A stretch of 6,423 nt of DNA from an uncultured Nitrososphaerota archaeon (GCA_934869045.1 CAKXAF010000006.1:9385-15807), one strand, 5' to 3'; counted from the first letter of the stretch, positions 1 to 5,783 are shown. Program-made: numbers and translations. Notes: generated from the letters alone by a model not told the origin.

Positions 1-95
1 GCATCAATCCGCAAAAGCTCACATTCCCGGAAAATAGAGAAATACGGTTCTTCCAAATATTCGCCAAAGATCGATTCAAAGCTGCTTTGCTGCAT
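1..95 (-). CDS. polC: Probable PolC-type DNA polymerase III alpha subunit, N-terminal fragment
   Basis: An open frame starts with ATG at 95 and runs off the left edge, giving 31 codons (begins MQQSSFESIFGEYLEEPYF). The start follows a purine-rich ribosome site, GGAAGGAA at 109-102, and lies 15 bases after the ispG stop, so it looks like the next gene of the same transcript. The identity rests on two weak points. In clostridia ispG is commonly followed by polC, the Gram-positive replicative polymerase with a built-in 3'-5' exonuclease. The visible residues (a short F-x-x-I-F start, then an acidic stretch ending in LLRID) also resemble the poorly conserved PolC N-terminus. No catalytic or exonuclease motif lies in the window. 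That it is a real gene start is fairly likely; the name is inference from context. Confidence 0.55.
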   Translation of the reverse strand, partial: MQQSSFESIFGEYLEEPYFSIFRECELLRID

Positions 96-110
96 ATTCC
101 GTTCCTTCCG

Positions 111-1157
111 TCACATCCGTTCGATTTCTGAAAACAGTTCCTCCAGGATCCGCCCTTCCGGAACCTTTCGTAGGATCTCCCCTTTTTTGAAAAGAACTGC
201 GCAGCCATCTCCGCCTGCGACCCCAATATCGGCCTCCCGTGCTTCGCCCGGGCCGTTGACAGCGCATCCCATCACCGCAACCCGAATCGGCTTGTGCACT
301 GTTCGAAGCCGCTCTTCCACGGCGTTGGCCAAGGAAATCAGGTCGATCCGGGTCCGGCCGCAGGTTGGGCAGGAGACAATCTGCGGAACTCCCTTCTCCA
401 GATCCAGAGCTCGAAGAATGTCCCGTGCCGCCGCCACCTCCCGAATTGGGTCGGCAGTGAGAGAAACGCGGATGGTGTCTCCGATGCCGTCCAGAAGCAG
501 GCTGCCGATGCCAACGGAGGATTTAATCAAGCCCATCCGTTCGGTTCCGGCCTCCGTAACACCGAGATGCAGCGGATACTCACATTGTGCAGCCAGTTTC
601 CGATAGGCCTCTACCATCGTTTCGACGTTGGAAGACTTCAAGGAGATGACGATTTGATGGAAATCAAATCGTTCCAGCAGCTGCGCGTTATAAAGTCCGC
701 TTTCCACCAAAGCGTCCGCTGTAGGCGCGCCATATTTGGCCAGAATGTGTTTTTCCAGCGAGCCGCCGTTGACGCCGATCCGAATGGGGACACCGCGGTT
801 CCCGCAGGCAATCGCCACCGCTTTCACACGGTCCGCATCGCCGATGTTTCCAGGATTCAAGCGGATTTTATCGACACCAGCCTCCAGCGATTCCAATGCC
901 AAACGGTAATCAAAATGGATATCCGCCACAAGCGGGATCGAAACCTGTTCTTTAATCGCAGGAATCAGTTTGACCGCGGCCATATCCGGAATAGCTGTAC
1001 GTACGATTTCACAGCCGGCTTTTTCCAGGGCTACGGCCTGTGCGACACTGCCAGCGATATCTGTACTGGGAATGCTGAGCATCGACTGGATATAGACGCG
1101 CTCTCCCCCAAAAGTCAATTTTCCCAAAGCGACGGGGATGGTTTTTCTTCGTATCAT
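111..1157 (-). CDS. ispG: 4-hydroxy-3-methylbut-2-en-1-yl diphosphate synthase (flavodoxin/ferredoxin), IspG/GcpE
   Basis: IspG is the penultimate MEP-pathway enzyme. It reductively converts 2-C-methyl-D-erythritol 2,4-cyclodiphosphate to HMBPP in the cytosol using a [4Fe-4S] cluster. The protein is 348 aa, a normal length for the short bacterial form without an inserted domain. The N-terminal TIM-barrel part carries VADIHF (77-82), RLNPGNIG (99-106), GVNGGSLE (128-135), LGVTEAG (198-204) and GDTIRVSLT (226-234). The C-terminal Fe-S domain has the three cluster cysteines C263, C266 (SCPTCGRT) and C298 (MGCAVNGPGEA), plus the glutamate E305. These match E. coli C270, C273, C305 and E312 with a constant offset of seven. 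The ATG at 1157 is chosen because AAAGGAG (1172-1166) sits 8 bases upstream. It is separated from rseP by a terminator-like hairpin, so its expression may be partly uncoupled from the upstream genes. No key residue is missing. Confidence 0.97.
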   Translation of the reverse strand: MIRRKTIPVALGKLTFGGERVYIQSMLSIPSTDIAGSVAQAVALEKAGCEIVRTAIPDMAAVKLIPAIKEQVSIPLVADIHFDYRLALESLEAGVDKIRLNPGNIGDADRVKAVAIACGNRGVPIRIGVNGGSLEKHILAKYGAPTADALVESGLYNAQLLERFDFHQIVISLKSSNVETMVEAYRKLAAQCEYPLHLGVTEAGTERMGLIKSSVGIGSLLLDGIGDTIRVSLTADPIREVAAARDILRALDLEKGVPQIVSCPTCGRTRIDLISLANAVEERLRTVHKPIRVAVMGCAVNGPGEAREADIGVAGGDGCAVLFKKGEILRKVPEGRILEELFSEIERM

Positions 1158-1165
1158 ATCGGAAA

Positions 1166-1172
1166 CTCCTTT
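1166..1172 (-). promoter_or_regulatory. Ribosome binding site of ispG
   Basis: AAAGGAG lies 8 bases upstream of the ATG at 1157 and supports that start. It is the only clear expression signal in the 33 bases between the terminator-like hairpin and ispG; I see no convincing -35/-10 pair there. Confidence 0.8.
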
Positions 1173-1190
1173 GCTTATCCGGCTCTGCGA

Positions 1191-1222
1191 TTAAAAGAAT
1201 GGGCAGGCAAGCAGCCTGCCCA
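1191..1222 (-). terminator. Rho-independent terminator-like hairpin between rseP and ispG
   Basis: On the minus strand a perfect 9-bp stem, TGGGCAGGC / GCCTGCCCA (1222-1214 and 1208-1200), closes a TGCTT loop. It is followed by the T-rich run TTCTTTTAA (1199-1191). The stem starts 5 bases after the rseP stop codon. A GC-rich stem, short loop and U-rich tail are the classic intrinsic terminator layout, and the tail exists only in the minus-strand direction, which agrees with transcription. The U-tract is interrupted by a C, so termination may be incomplete, letting ispG and the next gene be read at a lower level. That partial readthrough is inference. Confidence 0.75.
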
Positions 1223-1227
1223 CTGAT

Positions 1228-2250
1228 TCAACGGATGAGCTTAAAAATATCGTTGACCGCTACGACTACCATTAATAAAATTAAAGCGGCAAAACCAATG
1301 GCATGGACAAATCCTTCATGCTCCGGTTTCACAGGCTTTCCCCGTACCGCCTCCACCAACAGGAAAATCAGACGCCCGCCGTCCAGCGCCGGAAGCGGCA
1401 GCAGATTGAAAATCCCGACGTTGATGGTGATAAAAGCAATTAGGAGGAAAAAGCTATCCATTCCGACTTTTGCTGCTTCGCCCACTACCTGTGTCATCCC
1501 GATAGGTCCGGCCAAGTCATTCAGGGAGGCGTGCCCGGTCACCATATCCAAAAGCGACACCCAGACCAACCGGCCGACAGACGCCGCTTTTTTGAACGAA
1601 TAGGCTAAAACACTGCCAATGGTCTTCTTTTCACCTACCACTTTAAAATCGATCACCAAGGCCCGGCCGTCTTCCTCGCCGGAAAAAGCAAACGCGACGT
1701 TTGGAAGGGTGATCCGTTCTCCGCCCCGCTGAACCTGCATTTCGACAATCCCGTCCGAGTCCTTTACCAGCTCATAGGCAATATCGTTCTCTACCCAAAC
1801 CGTACGCCCATTGACCTTTTTAATCACATCCCCTACCTGAAGGCCGGAAGCCTGGGAGGAGGCGTTCTCCGCGAATTGAGCGACAGTGTTGGATGTGATG
1901 CTGGGCATGGAGCAGGTAACGCCCACCAGAATGAGATAGCCTAGGATCAGATTCATAATCGCTCCGGCAAGAACGACCAAAATCCGCTTCCAAACCCTGA
2001 TGTTGCAGAAAGCCCGGGGATCATTGGAGGAAGCGTCCTCCCCCTCCATGCTGCAGAAGCCGCCGATTGGAAAAGCACGGACCGAATAGATTGTCTCGCC
2101 GAACTGTTTCTTTAACAGGGTGGGGCCCATACCAAGGGCAAATTCATTAACACGCACACCGCTCAGCTTTGCCACCAGGAAATGTCCGCATTCATGGATG
2201 ATAATAATAACAACGAAAATCAATAACGTCAGGAGAATATTAACAATCAT
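1228..2250 (-). CDS. rseP: RseP/RasP-type site-2 intramembrane zinc metalloprotease
   Basis: This site-2 protease family cleaves membrane-spanning substrates such as anti-sigma factors and leftover signal peptides within the bilayer. The 340-aa protein opens with a hydrophobic helix (about 2-18) running into the zinc motif HECGH (19-23), with E20 as the catalytic base. A second helix (about 89-112) is followed by one PDZ domain (about 115-200; core GLQVGDVIKKVNG at 136-148). The third zinc ligand is D290 in NLLPLPALDGG (282-292), in a C-terminal helix, and a last helix covers about 316-335. LAGPIGM (246-252) is also typical of the family. One PDZ domain and about 340 aa fit the Gram-positive form; E. 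coli RseP has two PDZ domains and about 450 aa. The ATG at 2250 is chosen because GGAGG (2260-2256) precedes it by 5 bases and the first helix then starts at residue 2. An in-frame TTG at 2313 would add 21 residues but lacks a comparable site. The substrate cannot be read from the sequence. Confidence 0.95.
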   Translation of the reverse strand: MIVNILLTLLIFVVIIIIHECGHFLVAKLSGVRVNEFALGMGPTLLKKQFGETIYSVRAFPIGGFCSMEGEDASSNDPRAFCNIRVWKRILVVLAGAIMNLILGYLILVGVTCSMPSITSNTVAQFAENASSQASGLQVGDVIKKVNGRTVWVENDIAYELVKDSDGIVEMQVQRGGERITLPNVAFAFSGEEDGRALVIDFKVVGEKKTIGSVLAYSFKKAASVGRLVWVSLLDMVTGHASLNDLAGPIGMTQVVGEAAKVGMDSFFLLIAFITINVGIFNLLPLPALDGGRLIFLLVEAVRGKPVKPEHEGFVHAIGFAALILLMVVVAVNDIFKLIR

Positions 2251-2255
2251 GCAAA

Positions 2256-2260
2256 CCTCC
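2256..2260 (-). promoter_or_regulatory. Ribosome binding site that fixes the rseP start
   Basis: GGAGG sits 5 bases before the ATG at 2250. It decides against the longer in-frame reading from TTG at 2313 and places the first transmembrane helix at the very N-terminus, as usual for this family. Confidence 0.85.
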
Positions 2261-2268
2261 AATTTTCC

Positions 2269-2282
2269 GCCGGTTTTCCGGC
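2269..2282 (-). other. Short GC-rich hairpin just upstream of the rseP ribosome site
   Basis: The minus strand reads GCCGG-AAAA-CCGGC, a perfect 5-bp stem with a four-base loop, ending 8 bases before the GGAGG of rseP. It has no T-tract after it, so it is not a terminator. It could influence ribosome access or mRNA end formation, but the sequence alone does not show a function. Confidence 0.6.
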
Positions 2283-2286
2283 CTCC

Positions 2287-2339
2287 CTGCCTCGAAACAG
2301 CTGGCCTTTTCAAAAGAACAGTCGTTTCCAGCCAGGCAG
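2287..2339 (-). other. 53-nt imperfect RNA hairpin in the dxr-rseP gap
   Basis: Starting 4 bases after the dxr stop, the transcript can fold on itself. The outer stem is CTGCCT (2339-2334) with AGGCAG (2292-2287). Inside it GAAAC pairs with GTTTC, CTG with CAG, and an apical CTTT-TGA-AAAG hairpin closes the fold. A competing inner pairing, GGCTGG with CCAGCT, is also possible. There is no T-tract after the stem. The pairing is directly visible; whether it forms, and whether it acts as a processing site, stabiliser or decayed repeat, is unknown. Confidence 0.5.
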
Positions 2340-2343
2340 ACGG

Positions 2344-3498
2344 CTATCGCCCGCCCAGGCAAGACTCCTGTACAAACCGGCGCCCACGGCGCTCTGCGTC
2401 CAGAATCGATTCAACCGACACCTCGCCGGAACCATCCAGCTCCAGCGCCCGGCAAACCGTGTCCCCTATCTGCAGGAAGGAGATCCTTCCCTCTAGAAAA
2501 AGGCGGACCAGCTCTTCGTTGGCGCTGTTGACCAGGGTCGGATACAATCCCCCCCGCCGGATGGACTCCAAAGCGGCTTTCAGACAGCAGAACGTCTCCT
2601 GGTCCGGCTTTGCGAAGGTCAGCGTGCCATAATCAAACAAATTCAGCTGTTTTGTTGGACAAGGCAACCTCTCCGGCCGAGTTAGCGCGTACTGGATCGG
2701 AATCTTCATATCCGGGACGCCCATTTGTGCCAAAACTGCATAATCCTCAAATTCGACCATGGAGTGGATCACGCTTTCGCGATGCACCACTACCTCCACT
2801 TGAGACGGCCGGACGCCGAACAACCAGACCGCTTCGATACATTCGAACCCCTTATTCATCAGCGTTGCGCTGTCAACGGTAATTTTCGCGCCCATGCTCC
2901 AGTTTGGATGGCGAAGGGCTTCCATGACAGTGACCTGTTCCAGCTGCTCTCGTGTCCTTCCAAAAAAGGGGCCTCCAGACGCAGTTAATAAAATTTTATT
3001 CACCCGGCAGCCGGAATATCCTTCCAGACACTGAAAAATTGCAGAATGCTCACTGTCTACCGGCAGAATCTGCACGTTCCTTTCCAGCGCGGCCTTCATA
3101 ACCAATTCGCCTCCGGTCACAAGGGTCTCCTTGTTGGCGAGCGCGATCTCCTTCCCGGCCGCAATGGCGGCAAGGGTCGGCTGCAGGCCGATCATTCCAA
3201 CCACTGCGTTCAGCGTGATCTCCGCCTGTGGGACGGAGGCTGTTTCACAAAGCCCCTCAATCCCCGTGACTATATGGACATCCAGGTCAGCCAGACGGAT
3301 TTTCATACTTTGGTAGGCTTTTTCGTCATACAGGCATACCAATCCGGGCCGAAACCGCCGGACCTGTTCCTCCAATAACGTTTCGTTGGAACGGGCTGCC
3401 AGCGCCGCGACTGGAAAGCCGTGTGCTGCGCAGACCTCCAGCGCCTGGGTTCCAATGGATCCGGTGGATCCAAGTATACTGATGCTGCGGCGGTTCAT
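2344..3498 (-). CDS. dxr: 1-deoxy-D-xylulose 5-phosphate reductoisomerase
   Basis: Dxr (IspC) catalyses the first committed MEP-pathway step: NADPH- and divalent-metal-dependent rearrangement and reduction of DXP to 2-C-methyl-D-erythritol 4-phosphate in the cytosol. Numbered from the ATG at 3498, the protein is 384 aa, a usual length. Visible motifs are the dinucleotide-binding GSTGSIG (10-16), LANKETLV (120-127), the metal ligands D148 and E150 in PVDSEHS, TASGGPF (172-178), HPNWSMG (197-203) and NKGFE (215-219), whose glutamate E219 is the third metal ligand. D148, E150 and E219 correspond to E. coli D150, E152 and E231. A GTG at 3504 would add two residues, but it lies only 3 bases after GGAGG (3512-3508), whereas the ATG has a 9-base spacing. 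The gene starts 29 bases after cdsA and is the usual neighbour of cdsA and rseP. It is the known target of fosmidomycin in other bacteria. No defect is visible. Confidence 0.97.
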   Translation of the reverse strand: MNRRSISILGSTGSIGTQALEVCAAHGFPVAALAARSNETLLEEQVRRFRPGLVCLYDEKAYQSMKIRLADLDVHIVTGIEGLCETASVPQAEITLNAVVGMIGLQPTLAAIAAGKEIALANKETLVTGGELVMKAALERNVQILPVDSEHSAIFQCLEGYSGCRVNKILLTASGGPFFGRTREQLEQVTVMEALRHPNWSMGAKITVDSATLMNKGFECIEAVWLFGVRPSQVEVVVHRESVIHSMVEFEDYAVLAQMGVPDMKIPIQYALTRPERLPCPTKQLNLFDYGTLTFAKPDQETFCCLKAALESIRRGGLYPTLVNSANEELVRLFLEGRISFLQIGDTVCRALELDGSGEVSVESILDAERRGRRFVQESCLGGR

Positions 3499-3507
3499 GA
3501 TCACATT

Positions 3508-3512
3508 CCTCC
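3508..3512 (-). promoter_or_regulatory. Ribosome binding site that decides the dxr start
   Basis: GGAGG is 9 bases from ATG 3498 but only 3 from GTG 3504, favouring the ATG. The spacer also contains an out-of-frame ATG directly followed by TGA (3506-3501), a start-stop pair between the ribosome site and the real start. Confidence 0.75.
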
Positions 3513-3527
3513 AGCGTTACTGCCATG

Positions 3528-4364
3528 TCATACAAGGGTGGTTACAATTGGAAACACCTGCAAAATCAGATAAAGAGTGGGGGCGACGAACAGAAAACTA
3601 TCAAACCGGTCCATAACACCGCCATGTCCCGGCATAATATTTCCAAAGTCCTTGATACCCCGCTGCCGTTTGATAACGGAAGCCATCAGATCCCCTACAA
3701 TGCCGATAACCGCGCAGAAAGCTCCGTCAAAGGCCGCCGCCCCATAGGAGATATGGACTAGGATGCCCTGATTTTCTCGAAAAAGGCTGTACCCCCAGCA
3801 AAAGAGCAGGAAGAATACCACCGCGAAAAACACGCCGCCAATGGCGCCCTCCACTGTTTTATGTGGACTGATCAGAGGGCACAGTTTATGCTTCCCAAAA
3901 GACCGCCCAACAAAATACGCGGCCGAATCAGCGACCCAGGCCGCCACACAGACCAGAAGCGTATAAAATAGGCCGTGATCGTAATGATCGCGGATATATA
4001 CCAGAATCGAAAATCCTAACGGCACGACCAGTGACACAAAAAAAGCCACTGTCAGTTCCTCAAACTGTACTTTCGTATGCTGAAACAGCAGGATTGCAAA
4101 GAGTATCACAAAATATCCAAGAGTCACATAAATCGGAAACCGTGCCATCGAAACGGTTCCGAAAAAAGGCACGACGGCCGCATACACCAGCGAGACTAAA
4201 ACCATCACACGGCTGGAAACGTATTTTGTCGCGCAAAGAAGCTCAAAAACTGCAACCATCGAAATAATCGCAATTGCGGCATTGAACACAATGGTGTTGT
4301 AAAAAAACAGCACCATAACCAGCACACACAGCGCAACCAATGCGGAAATTACTCGTTGTTTCAT
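3528..4364 (-). CDS. cdsA: Phosphatidate cytidylyltransferase (CDP-diacylglycerol synthase)
   Basis: CdsA is an integral membrane enzyme that makes CDP-diacylglycerol from CTP and phosphatidic acid, the branch-point precursor of bacterial phospholipids. The 278-aa protein is hydrophobic nearly throughout, with roughly eight membrane segments (first at about 7-27, last at about 255-275). Family marks are WVADSAAYFVGR (143-154), SPHKTVEGAIGG (166-177) and the C-terminal signature from S229 to D255 (S-x-x-K-R, then K238-D239, then HGG at 247-249 and D252-R253-F254-D255). The signature fits the family pattern except for a conservative M244 where L, I or F is usual. The ATG at 4364 is preceded by GGAGGG (4382-4377), but at 13 bases, longer than optimal; an in-frame ATT at 4370 would have 7-base spacing but is a very rare start codon. 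It follows uppS after a structured 131-base gap and is followed by dxr 29 bases on. Confidence 0.96.
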   Translation of the reverse strand: MKQRVISALVALCVLVMVLFFYNTIVFNAAIAIISMVAVFELLCATKYVSSRVMVLVSLVYAAVVPFFGTVSMARFPIYVTLGYFVILFAILLFQHTKVQFEELTVAFFVSLVVPLGFSILVYIRDHYDHGLFYTLLVCVAAWVADSAAYFVGRSFGKHKLCPLISPHKTVEGAIGGVFFAVVFFLLFCWGYSLFRENQGILVHISYGAAAFDGAFCAVIGIVGDLMASVIKRQRGIKDFGNIMPGHGGVMDRFDSFLFVAPTLYLILQVFPIVTTLV

Positions 4365-4376
4365 GGAAATGTTGTT

Positions 4377-4382
4377 CCCTCC
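4377..4382 (-). promoter_or_regulatory. Distant ribosome binding site of cdsA
   Basis: GGAGGG is the only good Shine-Dalgarno before cdsA and lies 13 bases from the ATG at 4364, more than the usual 5-9. It sits 2 bases after a GC-rich hairpin (4404-4385). Both facts suggest that translation of cdsA may be weaker than that of its neighbours, which is inference. Confidence 0.6.
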
Positions 4383-4384
4383 GT

Positions 4385-4404
4385 GCGGCCGGTTAACCGC
4401 CCGC
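4385..4404 (-). other. GC-rich hairpin next to the cdsA ribosome site
   Basis: GCGG-G-CGG, then a TTAA loop, then CCG-G-CCGC forms 7 base pairs with one G-G mismatch. The core is a 10-base perfect palindrome at 4399-4390. It ends 2 bases before GGAGGG. There is no T-tract, so it does not look like a terminator. Confidence 0.55.
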
Positions 4405-4425
4405 TGTTGTGTAAAGTAATAGGTT

Positions 4426-4479
4426 CGGGGCTGCCCTTCCCAGCAGAAGTAAATCCTGCACGGAAAATTGGCAACCCCG
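4426..4479 (-). other. 54-nt long RNA hairpin in the uppS-cdsA gap
   Basis: The transcript from 4479 to 4426 folds end to end. An outer 9-bp stem pairs CGGGGUUGC with GCAGCCCCG (one G-U pair). After a CAA bulge, UUUUCC pairs with GGAAGG (two U-G pairs). Then comes a symmetric 2x2 mismatch (GU/UG), and an apical GCAG / CUGC stem closes a 9-base loop. Nineteen pairs over 54 bases starting 17 bases after the uppS stop is more than I expect by chance. A competing hairpin, GGCAA (4487-4483) with UUGCC (4474-4470), would break the outer stem. No T-run follows, so it is not an ordinary terminator. The fold is visible; its function is not known to me. Confidence 0.55.
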
Positions 4480-4495
4480 CCTTTGCCATATCACG

Positions 4496-5206
4496 TTAAA
4501 TGCCGCCGAAACGCCGGCTGCGGCCCTGATATTCTTCCAGCGCACGGTCAAAGTCCGCCGGCTTAAAATCCGGCCACAGAATCTCATCCATAAAGACATA
4601 TTCCGCGTAAGCGCTCTGCCAGATCAGAAAATTAGAAAGGCGGTATTCGCCGCTGGGACGAATGATGAGGTCAACATCCGGCTCTCCCTTGGTATAGAGC
4701 TTATCCTCCAGATGCTGCGTAGTGATTTCCTCTGGCTTCAGTATACCGCTGACCGCGTCCGCGGCCAGCTGTGCGGCAGCCGAAACCAGTTCTCTGCGGC
4801 CCCCGTAGTTTACTGCCAGGTTCAGCGTCAGCCCGGTATTGTTTTTGCTGGTTTCCTGAATATCGGCCATTTTTGCCTGCATAGCGGAGTCAAAGACAGA
4901 AAGATCGCCCAAAAAGCGGATGCGAATATTTTCGGACCGGTAGTTGTCGATGTCGTCCAGATATTTCCGCAGCAGATCGATCAGGGAATCCACCTCATCC
5001 TTGGGGCGCGACCAATTTTCCGTGGATAAAACGTACATTGTCAGATATCGCAGGCCGATCCCGTTCGCATAGCGGACAATGGTTCGAAACGTCTCCGCAC
5101 CGACCTTGTGCCCCATCTTACGGGGCAGGCCGCGGCGTTTTGCCCAGCGGCCGTTCCCATCCATAATAATTCCAACGTGAACCGGCAGGTTCGAAAAATC
5201 CGGCAT
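4496..5206 (-). CDS. uppS: Isoprenyl transferase, undecaprenyl diphosphate synthase type
   Basis: UppS is a cytosolic cis-prenyltransferase that extends farnesyl diphosphate with isopentenyl diphosphate to C55 undecaprenyl diphosphate, the lipid carrier for peptidoglycan and other envelope polymers. The 236-aa protein has all family blocks: IIMDGNGRWAKRRG (13-26) with catalytic D16, STENWSRP (61-68), NYGGR (133-137), DLIIRPSGEYRLSNF (179-193) and WQSAYAEYVF (196-205) with the metal-binding E202. RPSGE replaces the RTGGE or RTSGE seen in well-known members; the arginine and glutamate are kept. The ATG at 5206 lies one base after the frr stop, and its GGAG (5217-5214) is inside the last frr codons with 7-base spacing, implying translational coupling. 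UppS consumes products of the pathway in which dxr and ispG downstream take part. Chain length is inferred from length and context; a shorter-chain cis-prenyltransferase cannot be excluded. Confidence 0.96.
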   Translation of the reverse strand: MPDFSNLPVHVGIIMDGNGRWAKRRGLPRKMGHKVGAETFRTIVRYANGIGLRYLTMYVLSTENWSRPKDEVDSLIDLLRKYLDDIDNYRSENIRIRFLGDLSVFDSAMQAKMADIQETSKNNTGLTLNLAVNYGGRRELVSAAAQLAADAVSGILKPEEITTQHLEDKLYTKGEPDVDLIIRPSGEYRLSNFLIWQSAYAEYVFMDEILWPDFKPADFDRALEEYQGRSRRFGGI

Positions 5207-5207
5207 C

Positions 5208-5762
5208 TTACAGCTCCATAATTTCCTTTTCTTTTTTCTCGGTCATCTGGTCAATATCCTTGCAATATTTGTCGGTCAGCTTCTGGGCCTCTTTTTCGCC
5301 GTCTTTCAAGTCGTCTTCCGTAAGCTGGCTGTCTTTCTTCATTGCTTTGAGTTTTTCCATCAGGTCGCGCCGGATGGAGCGGATCGCAATCTTTGCCTCT
5401 TCTCCGTATTTCCGGACTTCCTTCGCAAGATCACGGCGGCGTTCCTCGGTCAGAGGGGGAAACATGATTCGCAGGACCTTTCCGTCATTATTGGGGTTGA
5501 ATCCCAGATCAGAAGCCAGAATCGCTTTTTCAATGGATTTCAAAGTGGAGAGGTCCCAAGGCTGAATGACCAGAGTGCGGGCCTCAGGAACCGAAACCGC
5601 CGCCATCTGGTTAATCGGAGTCGGAACGCCGTAATAATCCACTGACACTTTATCTAAAACGGCGGGATTTGCCCGACCGGCCCGGATTGCGGCGAACTCC
5701 TTATCCAGAGAACCCAATGTTTTCTGCATCTTCTCTTCCGCCTTTTTCATTTGTTCTTTCAT
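5208..5762 (-). CDS. frr: Ribosome recycling factor
   Basis: RRF works with EF-G to split the post-termination ribosome into subunits so that it can start a new round of translation. The 184-aa length is the usual one. The two helix-rich ends form the three-helix-bundle domain I (about 1-28 and 105-184), and the middle (about 30-103) is the beta domain II. Conserved blocks are IRAGRANPAVLDKVSVDYYG (26-45), PEARTLVIQPWD (59-70), IEKAI (77-81), DLGFNPNNDG (85-94), PPLTEERRRDL (102-112) and the R131-R132 pair in the helix after it, ending in KEKEIMEL. The ATG at 5762 gives the N-terminal helix its normal length; AGAAGGG (5780-5774) is 11 bases upstream, a slightly long spacing. ATG 5750 is a possible but less likely start. 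The gene follows pyrH after 21 bases and is coupled to uppS, which begins one base after its stop. Confidence 0.98.
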   Translation of the reverse strand: MKEQMKKAEEKMQKTLGSLDKEFAAIRAGRANPAVLDKVSVDYYGVPTPINQMAAVSVPEARTLVIQPWDLSTLKSIEKAILASDLGFNPNNDGKVLRIMFPPLTEERRRDLAKEVRKYGEEAKIAIRSIRRDLMEKLKAMKKDSQLTEDDLKDGEKEAQKLTDKYCKDIDQMTEKKEKEIMEL

Positions 5763-5783
5763 CTCTTAATCGTCCCTTCTCAA

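Noticed and set aside
1158..1199. Possible ispG promoter between the terminator-like hairpin and the gene
   Set aside because: The best pair, TTCTTT and GATAAG, matches poorly and has only 14 bases between boxes.
294..1226. Long plus-strand open frame of 310 codons opposite ispG
   Set aside because: It lies entirely antisense to a gene with every IspG motif and has an Arg-, His- and Gln-rich composition with no recognisable domain. It also ends in the terminator hairpin. It is a shadow of ispG codon use.
2251..2313. N-terminal extension of rseP from TTG at 2313
   Set aside because: The extension would code through the hairpin just before the ribosome site and put 21 mostly charged residues before the first helix. 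GGAGG with 5-base spacing supports the ATG at 2250.
2120..2632. Plus-strand open frame of 170 codons spanning the rseP-dxr junction
   Set aside because: It is antisense to two well-supported genes, and its Ser-, Arg- and Pro-rich product has no recognisable domain.
4405..4425. Possible promoter for cdsA (TTTACA resembles a -35 box; TATTAC resembles a -10 box)
   Set aside because: No -10-like sequence lies 16-18 bases after TTTACA, and no -35-like sequence lies at the right distance before TATTAC.
4393..4599. Minus-strand open frame overlapping the end of uppS and running into the gap before cdsA
   Set aside because: It starts inside uppS in another frame, has no ribosome site and reads through the hairpin element. 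Its product shows no recognisable features.
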